Assembly (NCBI GenBank): GCA_050184225.1
Contig: JBFXAN010000011.1
Coordinates: 1-64,000, forward strand
Origin: JBFXAN01 sp050184225
GTDB lineage: Bacteria; Chloroflexota; Dehalococcoidia; CAUJGQ01
DNA: 64,000 nt
Direction: 5' to 3'
Part shown: positions 1 to 8,430 of the stretch, in pieces
Numbering within the stretch: the stretch's first letter is position 1
How the letters are laid out: every line of letters starts with the position of its first letter
The notes under the pieces: model-generated
The model's input: only the letters and a program-made list of their open reading frames with translations
What the model was told of the DNA's origin: nothing
The model's database searches: none
Translations under genes and position numbers: made by a program

Positions 1-166
1 CCCCCGGCCCCACCCCCCGCTAACGCGCGGAGTGGGGTGCACTGGTTGGACTATGATGCCTGGATGGTCTTGGCTGTGGACTGTTTGTGGGGCGGTCCAC
101 GTTGGCATCCCGGTATGTCAGGCACCCCTCTCCGCGCGTCAGCGGGGGGAGGGGCCGGGGGAGGGG
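1..166. repeat. GC-rich hairpin repeat, family 1 copy A (cut by window start)
   Basis: A C-rich left arm at about 1-44 and a G-rich right arm at about 124-166 form a long imperfect inverted repeat around a loop of about 80 bases. The core, CCCCGCTGACGCGCGGAG with small changes, recurs at 9514, 20288, 37761 and 41238. The window begins inside the element. It lies directly upstream of glcF; the open frame reaching into it from glcF is repeat sequence and is not counted as protein. Confidence 0.8.
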
Positions 167-215
167 TTCGTCCGCTACACTGAGCGCAGAAACCGCTCCG
201 TGCAGCAGGCGATCT

Positions 216-1520
216 ATGGCCACACCGACGCAACAGCCGATCGGGATCGAGCAACTGCTCGACGAATACGATAACGCCCTCAGTTGCATTCGCTGCGGGC
301 TGTGCCTCTCGGTCTGTCCCACCTACCAGATGACGATGGCGGAGGAGGAGTCGCCGCGCGGCCGGATCGCGATGGCGCGGGCGGTGGCCGAGGGCGTGCT
401 CGATGTGACGTCCGATTTCGCCGAGCACTCGGAGTCCTGTCTGCTCTGTGAGGCGTGCACGGCCATTTGTCCCGCGGGTGTTCGCATGGAGCCGCTCGGC
501 GTGGCGGTGCGGGAGGTGATCCGTCGCAACCGGCCTGCACCCTGGCACAAGCGGCTGGCGCTGCGGGCCGGGTTGGACGGTTTACTTGGCAGCATGGGGC
601 GGTTCCGGCTCGCCTGCCAGATGGCCCGCATCTATCAACGCAGCGGACTGCGCCGGCTCGCGCGCGGCAGCGGCCTCCTCAAACTGTTTCGTCTCCAGGA
701 CGCCGAGGCGCTGCTACCGGAGATGCCCGGGCGGTTTGTCACGCCGCGCGGCCAGGTGTGGATGCCGCCGGATGGCCGTCCGGCCGAGCGGCGGGTCGCA
801 CTTTTCACCGGCTGCATCATGAGCACCGCCTTCGCCGAGACGACCGAGGCGACTGCCCGGCTGCTCGCGCGACGTGGCTGCGAGGTGGTCGCCGTCGAAG
901 GACAGGGTTGTTGTGGCGCGCTGCACCTGCACAGTGGCGAGGTCGACGGCGCACAGCGGCTTGCGCGGAGGAACGTCGCCGCCTTCAGCCCGGATGACTT
1001 CGACGCGATCATCGTCAATTCGGCGGGCTGCGGCTCGACGCTCAAGGGCTACGGCCACCTGCTCGACGGCGACGAACACGAACGGGGCGAAGCCTTTTCG
1101 AAGCATGTGTACGACATAACTGAGTACCTTGCCGCGCTGCCGGGCGACGTTCCGGCCGACGAGATCGATCTTGTGGTCACGTTCCAGGAACCGTGCCACC
1201 TCGCCCACGCGCAGCGTATCTCACAGCAGCCTCGCCGCTTGCTGCGGGCGATTCCCGGCCTGGAACTGCGTGAGATGCAGGAGTCGGCGCTCTGCTGTGG
1301 TAGCGCCGGTATCTACAACGTTACCCACCCGGAGATGGCGGAGGAACTGCTCAAGCGCAAGCTGGACAACGCCGAGCAGACCGGCGCGGGCGTGATCGTC
1401 ACGGCGAACCCTGGGTGCCTGCTCCAGCTTCGCGCCGGCGTGCAGGAGCGCGGCGCCGATATTCGCGTCATGCATATCGTCGACCTGCTCGACGAGGCAG
1501 AACGGCGGGCCGAGCGATGA
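216..1520 (+). CDS. glcF: Glycolate/lactate oxidase iron-sulfur subunit (GlcF-like)
   Basis: This 434-residue protein is the electron-transfer subunit of a glycolate or D-lactate oxidising complex. Two ferredoxin-type [4Fe-4S] sites are visible: C24-x2-C27-x2-C30-x3-C34 and C75-x2-C78-x2-C81-x3-C85. Two CCG-type cysteine-rich domains follow, with CCG motifs near residues 230 and 358, the layout of GlcF and related heterodisulfide-reductase-like proteins. The start at 216 is chosen because the frame upstream runs through a dispersed repeat. Its stop overlaps the start of the FAD subunit (ATGA), so the two are translationally coupled. The exact 2-hydroxy acid cannot be told from sequence. Confidence 0.88.
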   Translation: MATPTQQPIGIEQLLDEYDNALSCIRCGLCLSVCPTYQMTMAEEESPRGRIAMARAVAEGVLDVTSDFAEHSESCLLCEACTAICPAGVRMEPLGVAVREVIRRNRPAPWHKRLALRAGLDGLLGSMGRFRLACQMARIYQRSGLRRLARGSGLLKLFRLQDAEALLPEMPGRFVTPRGQVWMPPDGRPAERRVALFTGCIMSTAFAETTEATARLLARRGCEVVAVEGQGCCGALHLHSGEVDGAQRLARRNVAAFSPDDFDAIIVNSAGCGSTLKGYGHLLDGDEHERGEAFSKHVYDITEYLAALPGDVPADEIDLVVTFQEPCHLAHAQRISQQPRRLLRAIPGLELREMQESALCCGSAGIYNVTHPEMAEELLKRKLDNAEQTGAGVIVTANPGCLLQLRAGVQERGADIRVMHIVDLLDEAERRAER

Positions 1521-2992
1521 GCGCGACCGAGCAGGGAACCGACACCAAGGAATACACGGCGGCGATTGACGAGCTCCACGCGATCGTCGGCCCCGACCAG
1601 GTGCACCACGGCCCGGCCCAGCGTGTTGCCTACTCGTATGACGGCACCTTTCCTCAGGACGTGCCCTTCGCCGCCGTGACGCCGGGAAGCACCGAGGAGG
1701 TCGTCGCCGTGCTTCGCGTCGCGGATCGCTACGGCATCCCCGTCCACACCCGCGGCGCGGCGACCAGTCTCTCCGGCGGCGCCGTGCCGATCGGCGGCGG
1801 GTTGGTGCTCGCGCTGCCGCGGATGAACCGCATCATCGAGATCGATCCCGGCGATTCGGTCGCGGTGGTCCAGCCGGGCGTGATCACCGCCGACCTGCAG
1901 CGGGCGGTGGAGTCGCGCGGCCTTTTCTATCCGCCCGACCCGGCGAGCCTGAACCAATCGACGATCGGTGGCAACGTCGCCTGCAACGCCGGTGGTCCCC
2001 GCTGCCTCAAGTACGGCGTCACGGCGGATTATGTGCTCGGCATGACCGTCGTGCTGATCGACGGCACAGTGCTGCACCTCGGCGGCCGCACCGTCAAGAA
2101 CGTCACCGGCTACCAACTCGTCCAGTTATTCATCGGCGCGGAGGGGACACTCGGCGTCGTCACCGAGGTGATCCTGCGGCTGATTCCGAAGCCCGCGCAC
2201 CGCAGCACCGCCGCCGCCTACTTCCCCACGCTCGAAGCCGCCTCCTTCGCGATTACGGCGATCCTCGGCGCCGGCATCCTCCCGGCCACACTCGAACTGC
2301 TCGACCACGCCGCGATCAACGCGGTCGAGGACCACTTTTCCCTCGAACTGCCGCGCGAGGCGGAGGCGATGCTGCTGCTCGAACAGGACGGCAACGAGCC
2401 GGCAGCGATCCTGGCGGAGGTCGAACGGATAGCGGCGATCTGCCGCGAGCAGGGCGCGACCAAGGTCGCCGTCGCCCGGACGGCCGCCGAACGCGATCAG
2501 CTCTGGGCGGCGCGGCGGGCGGTATCACCGGCGCTCGGCCGCATCCGCCCGAACAAGCTCGGTGAAGATATCGTCGTGCCGCGCAGCCAGATCCCGGCGA
2601 TGGTGCGGCGGATCGGCGAGATCTCCGAACGGCACGGTCTGCCGATCGTTGTCTTCGGCCACGCCGGCGACGGCAACCTGCATCCCAATATCCTCTTCGA
2701 CCGCCGGCTCGACGGTGAACTGGAACGCGTCGAACGCGCCGCCGCCGACATCTTCGTCGCCGCACTCGACCTCGGCGGCACGCTCTCCGGCGAGCACGGC
2801 ATCGGCTCGCTTAAGCGGGAGTTCCTTGCCGACGCGATGGGCGAGCCGGCCGTCGAGGTGATGCGCCGGATCAAAGCGACCCTCGACCCGCGCGGCCTGC
2901 TCAACCCGCACAAGGTCTTCCCCGAAGGCGGCGCCGCCCACACCGACTTCCTCCGCGCCCTCCCAACATTAGATGGCCGCACGCCGGGCTGA
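1517..2992 (+). CDS. glcD: FAD-linked oxidase, glycolate oxidase subunit GlcD-like
   Basis: This 491-residue flavoprotein of the vanillyl-alcohol oxidase/PCMH superfamily is the catalytic partner of the preceding Fe-S protein. The N-terminal FAD-binding domain includes GGNVACNAGG near residue 151. The C-terminal FAD-oxidase domain carries GHAGDGNLHPN near 381 and SGEHGIG near 424, typical of GlcD and D-lactate dehydrogenases. The start is the ATG of an ATGA overlap with glcF. No GlcE-like subunit is present, so this is the two-component form. The substrate is most likely glycolate or D-lactate. Confidence 0.9.
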   Translation: MSATEQGTDTKEYTAAIDELHAIVGPDQVHHGPAQRVAYSYDGTFPQDVPFAAVTPGSTEEVVAVLRVADRYGIPVHTRGAATSLSGGAVPIGGGLVLALPRMNRIIEIDPGDSVAVVQPGVITADLQRAVESRGLFYPPDPASLNQSTIGGNVACNAGGPRCLKYGVTADYVLGMTVVLIDGTVLHLGGRTVKNVTGYQLVQLFIGAEGTLGVVTEVILRLIPKPAHRSTAAAYFPTLEAASFAITAILGAGILPATLELLDHAAINAVEDHFSLELPREAEAMLLLEQDGNEPAAILAEVERIAAICREQGATKVAVARTAAERDQLWAARRAVSPALGRIRPNKLGEDIVVPRSQIPAMVRRIGEISERHGLPIVVFGHAGDGNLHPNILFDRRLDGELERVERAAADIFVAALDLGGTLSGEHGIGSLKREFLADAMGEPAVEVMRRIKATLDPRGLLNPHKVFPEGGAAHTDFLRALPTLDGRTPG

Positions 2993-3027
2993 GTGGCAAT
3001 TCAGTGCTTTCGGGAGACGCCGGCCGG

Positions 3028-3378
3028 ATGATTCCGCCATTCGATGAGCGAGGATACCTGCCGCCGGGCATACATGAGACGACCTGGCCAGAAGGGAATA
3101 ATCCGATTCGATCCGCGGGATATCCACCAATGATCAAGAACGAGCGGCAGTACAAGGTAGCGAAGCAGGAGGCGGCACGGCTCGAAGCTGGACTGACTCA
3201 ACTGCTGGAACGAGAAACTGAGCGGCACATCACCGATCCGTTGCTTGAGGAAGCCGCCCTTGCTGGTGTGCGTCATGTCTTGGGCACGCTTCACGACGAG
3301 ATAGTGGATTACGAGTCGCGAACGCGCAGCACTCCTGACGGATCCAATCCCGACCCTGCCAAGAGTCCCACTCGCTGA
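3028..3378 (+). pseudogene. Fused remnant of a DUF6932 gene and an HTH antitoxin-like gene
   Basis: The open frame begins with residues resembling the start of DUF6932 proteins (MIPPFDERGYLPPGIHE) but after about 25 residues passes in frame into a stretch resembling the start of a small family usually found beside DUF6932 genes (MIKNERQYKVAKQEA, beginning at 3130). The second part keeps a predicted helical region but ends before any helix-turn-helix. The simplest reading is an internal deletion that joined two neighbouring genes and truncated both. A GTG at 3004 is a less likely start. Whether the 116-residue product is made is unknown. Family assignment is from memory of motifs, not from a search. 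Confidence 0.5.
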
Positions 3379-3488
3379 GGCATCCGATAGGACCGTTCAC
3401 TGGCCATCCGTTCTACTCCATCCAGCGAGGTGAAGCTCGCCTGAAATCGCTGCTCTCCAATCCCGTTCTGAGTGCAAGTACATTTCTT

Positions 3489-5021
3489 CTACCGCTCCAA
3501 CATGTCATCCTGTGCCGTCGGGTTGGTGACGCGGATGTAATGAGCGAGCGTCGGGTGTCGTTCTGCCACGACCTGATACATCTCGAAGGCGGCCCGACGA
3601 TAGGCGAAGTGACCACCGGCTTTCGTCCGCAATTCGCAGATGTATGCCGCTTCGGCAAGGTCCATCTTGAAGGCGGCGCGGATGCGATACCCCATCGGAA
3701 GCAGGTAGGCGGCGGCTTCGGCGTCTGTCCTGGCGATTACTGCCGAACCTTCGCCGCCCATCGTGAGCGCATCCCCGAGCTGTGCGTCGGCGCCGGCGGC
3801 GATCACGGCATCGGCAGCGGCACGCATCCCTAGGTTGACGATCTCGCGCGGGTCGTCGTGGCCGAGGGCTGCCGTGAACGGCTGGATGATCTGAACGCAG
3901 CGGCGATGGCGGTGCAGGTCGCGGAACGAGCCGACATCGATCAGCAGATCGAACGTCAACGGATAACCCGCGTGCAGTTCTCGCAACCATTCATCGTGCG
4001 GCCCGCGACGGGCGAAGGCCGTCTCAAGAATATCTCCTCTTTCCGCTTCGGTCAGTGATGAAACCTGCTCCTGAATCTGCTGGTATGAGCGACCGCCTCG
4101 ATCGACGCGATAGAGAAGGGCAGTAGCGGCGTCGATCTCGACGCTGCTCTCCCCGGCAAGCTGGATGCGGGTGTTCAGGTCCGGCGCGATACCCTCCAGG
4201 AGTGACTCGGCGATGGCAGCGAGCGCGTCATGTGACTCCACCGCATAGGGTGCCGGTTCGGCATATTTGACGAGGGTCGGTGCCGGCGCGACCGGCGCCA
4301 GTGCGTCGACCAGCGTTGGCGATCCTTCAAGATGGCCATTGAGCGCGTCCGTCACCTTCTCGCGGGTGAGGTCGTAGCCAGGTTCCTGACACGCCTTCCG
4401 CATCGCCTCGCCGATCTGGCGGATCTCCGACAGCGGGTCGGCGCGCAGCCGCGCGATCTGACGTTCGAGCACGCGGGCGCTCGTTATCTGTCCGACGCTC
4501 GTCCGCGTCGCCAGCGGCAGCAGGTAGCGGGCGACATCGAAGGCGCGCGCCCGCAACGTCCGCCGGTGCCCGCTCTCGTCCTCCCCAGCCGGGCAGGGAT
4601 AGGTGTCGGCCAGAATATCGAGCAGCCGCCGCGACAGTTTGTGATACGCGCCGAACAACCGATCGGCAGTTTCCGCATACGCTGCCGCGGCGGGCGTGCC
4701 GGCGATCTCGTCCGGCGTGACGTAGCCGCTCTTGCGGAAGTCCTGGTAGCGGGTCGAGCGTTCCTGACCGTCCCAGAGCGGTTCGTCGACGACGCGGATC
4801 GCGGCGAGGATCGAGATCTCCTCGATCGCCAGCGCGACGTGGGCGAGGTCGGCGATCGATCGATGGCCGTACTGAAAGTAAAAGGTGTCGAGAAACCGCT
4901 CGGCGCCCTGCGCCGACAACTCGCCGATGCTCTCCCGCATCGACTGGGACGAGCGGCTGTACTTGGCCATCGCGTACGCCTGGACCTCAGGCGGAACCCT
5001 GGTGAGTGCGTAGACGTGCAT
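3489..5021 (-). CDS. Tandem ThyX-like protein (FAD-dependent thymidylate synthase family)
   Basis: This 510-residue protein is about twice the usual ThyX length and appears to contain two ThyX-like domains. Domain 1 has GHRSIADLAH (52-61) and DGQERSTRYQDF (84-95), resembling the second half of the ThyX signature RHRxxSxNExSxRY. Domain 2 has RDLHRHRRC near residue 368, resembling the first half, followed by a ThyX-like C-terminus. Neither domain carries the full signature. The start at 5021 is preferred over 5051 because GAGGAA lies 7 bases upstream of it. Similar fused proteins are annotated as ThyX in other Chloroflexota; dTMP synthesis is plausible but not shown by the motifs. Confidence 0.75.
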   Translation of the reverse strand: MHVYALTRVPPEVQAYAMAKYSRSSQSMRESIGELSAQGAERFLDTFYFQYGHRSIADLAHVALAIEEISILAAIRVVDEPLWDGQERSTRYQDFRKSGYVTPDEIAGTPAAAAYAETADRLFGAYHKLSRRLLDILADTYPCPAGEDESGHRRTLRARAFDVARYLLPLATRTSVGQITSARVLERQIARLRADPLSEIRQIGEAMRKACQEPGYDLTREKVTDALNGHLEGSPTLVDALAPVAPAPTLVKYAEPAPYAVESHDALAAIAESLLEGIAPDLNTRIQLAGESSVEIDAATALLYRVDRGGRSYQQIQEQVSSLTEAERGDILETAFARRGPHDEWLRELHAGYPLTFDLLIDVGSFRDLHRHRRCVQIIQPFTAALGHDDPREIVNLGMRAAADAVIAAGADAQLGDALTMGGEGSAVIARTDAEAAAYLLPMGYRIRAAFKMDLAEAAYICELRTKAGGHFAYRRAAFEMYQVVAERHPTLAHYIRVTNPTAQDDMLER

Positions 5022-5159
5022 GCGTTCGTTCCTCGCTGACCCCAACACCATCCATTAGCGTACTGCCACGCAAGCACGAACGCATCGACGCGATCTGTAA
5101 ACAGGCTGTTTCCCGCCGCCGCACCCAAGTACGATGATGCGAGACCCGACTGAGGAGCT

Positions 5160-5450
5160 GTGAGTGTGACGCCGGAGTTGATGGAAGAATGCGCCGATTG
5201 GATCGCGGCGCAGATGGAAGAAGAATCGATGTTCATCGATGCCGGACTGGTCCAACTGATGCTCGAACACGAGTGGGCCGATACCGAGCGGATCCCGACG
5301 ATCACGCACGATCAGGCGGCCGACCGGATCCTCAAGCGCTTGGCGGACGCCGGGATCCAGGGCGCCCCCGACCCGATCGACCGTCGCCTCGTGCTCGGCG
5401 TACTCCAGTGGGAAGACGACTTCCTCGCGCTGGCCGGCCGTTCGCGCTGA
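5160..5450 (+). CDS. Small protein of unknown function, 96 residues
   Basis: A short acidic, probably helical protein with no signal peptide or membrane segment and no motif I recognise. It uses a GTG start with GAGG a few bases upstream; another in-frame GTG lies two codons downstream. It ends 15 bases before the DUF6687-like gene and is probably the first gene of the forward cluster to 7668. It is divergent from the ThyX-like gene. Its codon use matches that of its neighbours, which supports it being real. Confidence 0.6.
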   Translation: MSVTPELMEECADWIAAQMEEESMFIDAGLVQLMLEHEWADTERIPTITHDQAADRILKRLADAGIQGAPDPIDRRLVLGVLQWEDDFLALAGRSR

Positions 5451-5465
5451 CGACGGAGTGATGTC

Positions 5466-6431
5466 GTGCGCTTCATCCCGTTCGGACCAGAGCTTGATGG
5501 CGTGCCGCACGTGGTTATCGGCGGCAGACCGCGGCCGGACAGCGCGCTCGCGCTCAGTCACCTTCCCGGCGTGACGTCGCCACCCGAGTTCGAGGCCGAC
5601 ACTACCGCCGAGATCGTGCTGCGGCTGCTGCGCTCCGTGCACCGGACCGTTCACCTCGACGGTATCGCGGCGGTCACGAGCGAGCGCTGCGACGCCGACT
5701 CGCTGCTGGGCGTCTGGTCGCTGCTGCATCCGGAGGAGGCGGCCGACCGCGCCGAGCGCGTCGCCGATGCCGCCCGCGCGGGAGCCTTCAGCGTCCGTTG
5801 GTCCGCCGAGGCGGCGCAGTTCGCTTGCTGGGTGCGTGGCTTCCGCCGGGATGAAGGGCTGGAGGACGATGGCGACGCCTTTGGCGTGATGCTGCCGTTG
5901 GTGGCCGGTGTCCTCGACAACCCGCGCACCGCCGACCTCTACTGGATCGGCGAGTACAGCGACCTGATCCACGACGGCGCGATGCTCAACTCCGGCGCGG
6001 TCCAGATCGAGGAGTATCCCGACCTCGACCTCTCTGTGATGGAGACACCGCTCTGGCTGCATGACCTCGTCCGCTTCAGCGCGTTGAGCTGTTTCCGCCT
6101 GCTCACCGTGCGGTCGGAGAATACCTTCGTCCTCGAATATCGCCGGGAGAGCGGCGTCCGCTATCACAGCCGCCGGCCGCTGCCGCGCCTCGACCTGCGA
6201 CCGCTCGGCGCCCGTCTCAATCTGTTCGAGCGAAACGCCGGTCAGTGGCGGGCGGAACCGGTGGACAGCGCCGCGCCCCGGCTGTTCTTCGATAACGGCG
6301 AGGGCCGGCCATCGCCGAGCGCGCTCGACGCGGAGACGGTGATCGACGAGGTGCGCGACTTCTTTCGCGTCAACGCCAACCGGCACGATCTCCAGTGGAG
6401 TCCCTACAGCGACGGGCCGGCAGCGTCATGA
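5466..6431 (+). CDS. DUF6687-like conserved protein
   Basis: A 321-residue soluble protein. The opening (RFIPFGPELDGVPHVVIGG), the ALSHLPGVTSPPEFEADTTA stretch, a CDADSLLGVWSLL segment near residue 76 and the later Y(H)SRR-type region resemble what I recall of the DUF6687 family from actinobacteria and Chloroflexota. The C-terminus ends in a segment like those that read residue counts or bind a phosphoester (DLQWSPY). No function is known to me. The start is GTG. Its stop overlaps the start of the ADP-ribosylglycohydrolase-like gene (ATGA), suggesting the two proteins act together. Confidence 0.6.
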   Translation: MRFIPFGPELDGVPHVVIGGRPRPDSALALSHLPGVTSPPEFEADTTAEIVLRLLRSVHRTVHLDGIAAVTSERCDADSLLGVWSLLHPEEAADRAERVADAARAGAFSVRWSAEAAQFACWVRGFRRDEGLEDDGDAFGVMLPLVAGVLDNPRTADLYWIGEYSDLIHDGAMLNSGAVQIEEYPDLDLSVMETPLWLHDLVRFSALSCFRLLTVRSENTFVLEYRRESGVRYHSRRPLPRLDLRPLGARLNLFERNAGQWRAEPVDSAAPRLFFDNGEGRPSPSALDAETVIDEVRDFFRVNANRHDLQWSPYSDGPAAS

Positions 6432-7267
6432 TCGACGACGACGAAATCCGTCGCCGCGCGATCGGCGCTTTGCGCGGCCTTGCCGTCGGCGACGCGATGG
6501 GCGCCGCCACTGAAGGCTATCTTCCCGATGAGGTCGAAGAGGTGTACGAGGCGCCGATCGCCGAATTGGTCGATCCCGTCAATCTCTACCCCGACGCCGT
6601 CGCCGATCGACAGCTTGCTGTCATCGGTGGCGTCACGCGCGCGGCGCTCGATGCCGCCGAAGCGTTGAGCCGGGGCGAGCGGCCCGCCTTGGCCGAGGAC
6701 GGCATCGGCTGGGCGGTTCCGCTCGGCATCGTTTCGGCCATCGACGATCTCGACGGCATCACGCAGATCGTGGCGGGTGTCGCCGATGTCGCCACGGCGG
6801 CCTCCGGCGCGGCGGTCGCCGCGGCAGTTGCCGCCGGAGTGAGCGGTTATATGGTGCGTGACGCGATCTCGCTCGCGGTACGGGCGGCGGAACTGGCCGG
6901 GTCGCCCGATGTTGTCCGACGCATCGTGCTGGCGACTGGCGAGGCACAGGCGAGCGGTGGCCGCCAGGTTGGTGCGGTCGTTGGTGCATCCTATCCGGCC
7001 GGCCCCGGTATCGTCGACGCGACCGCGTTCGCTTTTGGCGTCGCCTTCGGCGCCCAGAGCGTGCGCCGGGCGATCCCCGAGGCCGTGAATCAGGGCGGAC
7101 GGGCGTCGCTGAGCGCGGCCCTTGCCGGTGCGATCTGTGGCGCTATCATTCCTGGGTCCACCGTGGAATCGTGGTCGGACCAGGTGGAAGCGGCAAGCGG
7201 GATCGACCTGGCCGCCCTCGCCGGCCGGCTGCTGGAGGCGCGACGGCGGCGGGTCAGGTCAGGCTAA
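6428..7267 (+). CDS. Degenerate ADP-ribosylglycohydrolase (DraG/ARH family)
   Basis: A 279-residue all-helical protein. Near the N-terminus LRGLAVGDAMGAATEG matches the GxxxGDALG motif of ADP-ribosylglycohydrolases, and near the C-terminus GGRASLSAALAGAICGA lines up with the family's GGDADTxAAIxGAxxGA. In that second motif the metal-binding aspartates are replaced (RASL for DADT). The early TDDT-type acidic motif also appears as VADRQ. The fold is therefore kept but the two-magnesium site seems lost, so it is likely non-catalytic or has changed activity. It is translationally coupled to the DUF6687-like gene. Confidence 0.65.
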   Translation: MIDDDEIRRRAIGALRGLAVGDAMGAATEGYLPDEVEEVYEAPIAELVDPVNLYPDAVADRQLAVIGGVTRAALDAAEALSRGERPALAEDGIGWAVPLGIVSAIDDLDGITQIVAGVADVATAASGAAVAAAVAAGVSGYMVRDAISLAVRAAELAGSPDVVRRIVLATGEAQASGGRQVGAVVGASYPAGPGIVDATAFAFGVAFGAQSVRRAIPEAVNQGGRASLSAALAGAICGAIIPGSTVESWSDQVEAASGIDLAALAGRLLEARRRRVRSG

Positions 7268-7290
7268 CCAGTGAGCGTATGGAGGACGGT

Positions 7291-7668
7291 ATGGCACGAG
7301 AGATCCCGGTCGGGACCGAACACGAGATCAGCGCCGGCGTGACGGACGACATGGGCGCGCCGCACCTGGGACCGGCCGGCGCCGTCCTCTCGACTCCCTC
7401 GATGATCGGCCTGATGGAGCAATGCTGTCTCCAGGCGATGGGTCCGTTCCTCGAGGAGAACGAGAACTCGGTCGGCACCAAGGTCTGCATCACCCATGAT
7501 GCAGCGGCGCGGGTGGGCGATATCGTCGCCATCCGGGCGCGTCTCGCCGAGTTCACCGGCCGGCGTTATGTCTGGGAGGTCGCCGCCTACGGTCCGGACG
7601 AGCGCAAGCTTGGCGGCGGCACGCACGAACGCGCCGTGATCGATATGACCAGATTCCGCGCCGGCTGA
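7291..7668 (+). CDS. FlK-like hotdog thioesterase
   Basis: A 125-residue single-hotdog acyl-CoA thioesterase resembling fluoroacetyl-CoA thioesterase FlK. The candidate catalytic residues T35, E43 and H69 have the same spacing (8 and 26) as FlK T42, E50 and H76. The segment GGGTHERAVID matches the family C-terminus. The start at 7291 is chosen for GGAGG five bases upstream; an ATG four codons earlier is possible. It follows the ADP-ribosylglycohydrolase-like gene by 23 bases and may be co-transcribed. Most homologues act on small toxic or branched acyl-CoAs rather than fluoroacetyl-CoA; the substrate here is unknown. Confidence 0.78.
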   Translation: MAREIPVGTEHEISAGVTDDMGAPHLGPAGAVLSTPSMIGLMEQCCLQAMGPFLEENENSVGTKVCITHDAAARVGDIVAIRARLAEFTGRRYVWEVAAYGPDERKLGGGTHERAVIDMTRFRAG

Positions 7669-7728
7669 CGGCCGCATGCTACGATCAGGATGAGGAGCCT
7701 GTGGACCAGTTGCCGCGGGCATGCGATT

Positions 7729-8037
7729 ATGCCGAAAGTCACCGTTCAGCCATCGGGTATCACGTTCGACGCTGCCGCGGGCGAGACGATCATGGACGCG
7801 GCGAAGGCTGCCGGTTACTGGTGGCCGACGAGTTGCGGCGGCAAAGGCGAATGTACCACCTGCGCCGGCCTGGTCCTGCGCGGGATGAAGCAACTCTCGC
7901 CGATGGGTCGCTACGAAGAACACAACCTCGTCCGCCAGCGTGGCCGTCTGACACTCAAGACACCTGTGCGGCTCTGCTGTCAGGCCCGCGTCTACGGTGA
8001 TGTTGAGGTGCAGAAGCCGGGAGTGAAAGAGTGGTAA
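7729..8037 (+). CDS. [2Fe-2S] ferredoxin
   Basis: A 102-residue plant/adrenodoxin-type ferredoxin. Cysteines C36-x5-C42-x2-C45 and a final C83 (adjacent C84) supply the four ligands, within SCGGKGECTTC and RLCCQARVYGD. The start at 7729 places the first beta strand (PKVTVQPSG) at the N-terminus; the ribosome binding site is weak. A hairpin repeat follows and then a 7Fe-type ferredoxin gene. The redox partner is not apparent from context. Confidence 0.85.
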   Translation: MPKVTVQPSGITFDAAAGETIMDAAKAAGYWWPTSCGGKGECTTCAGLVLRGMKQLSPMGRYEEHNLVRQRGRLTLKTPVRLCCQARVYGDVEVQKPGVKEW

Positions 8038-8136
8038 TTAGCTGTTAGCCGTTAGCCGTTAGCTGCCGCCTCTGATTACGCCGTGCACGCCATCCGGACT
8101 GTGGCTAAACCTAACGGCTAACAGCTAACAGCTAAT
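8036..8136. repeat. Inverted repeat with heptamer-like TTAGC units
   Basis: Between the two ferredoxin genes lies a stretch in which TAGCTGTTAGCCGTTAGC on the left (8038-8065) is mirrored by CTAACGGCTAACAGCTAAC on the right (8108-8136). Each arm is itself made of degenerate TTAGC(C/T)G repeats. The arms could form a long stem with a loop of about 45 bases. It looks like a dispersed intergenic repeat and may act as a weak terminator of the first ferredoxin gene. Confidence 0.75.
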
Positions 8137-8175
8137 ATCTCGTGCCTAATAGAGTCACAAAGGATTCAGACCGCC

Positions 8176-8415
8176 ATGCCCTACGTGATCGCCGAACCAT
8201 GCATCGGAGTGAAGGATGCATCCTGTGTCGATGTGTGCCCCGTGAACTGTATCTATGAGGGCGAAGATCAGTATCATATTCATCCGGATGAGTGCATCGA
8301 CTGTGCTGCTTGTGAGGCAGCCTGTCCGGTGACGGCGATCTATCACGAGGATTCATTGCCCGATGAGTGGCGGTCCTACGTTGATAAAAACGCTGACTTC
8401 ACCCGTACCATGTAG
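8176..8415 (+). CDS. Seven-iron-type ferredoxin, [3Fe-4S][4Fe-4S]
   Basis: A 79-residue ferredoxin. The first cluster region has C9-x7-C17-x3-C21-P, the pattern of Thermus/Azotobacter-type [3Fe-4S] sites, with C25 joining the second cluster. The second motif is C40-x2-C43-x2-C46-x3-C50-P. The chain is short, so only a small extension follows the second cluster. It is a low-potential electron carrier. The ATG at 8176 follows the hairpin repeat, and the Dtd gene begins 15 bases after its stop. Confidence 0.9.
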   Translation: MPYVIAEPCIGVKDASCVDVCPVNCIYEGEDQYHIHPDECIDCAACEAACPVTAIYHEDSLPDEWRSYVDKNADFTRTM

Positions 8416-8430
8416 CTGATCGAGTCACCT

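Noticed and set aside
5055..6386. 443-codon reverse frame opposite the DUF6687-like gene
   Set aside because: Forward genes there have coupled starts and stops and better codon patterns; the reverse product shows no motifs.
8036..8136. TTAGC repeats considered as a CRISPR array
   Set aside because: Units are heptamer-like, without spacers of even length, and the two arms are inverted rather than direct; no cas genes.
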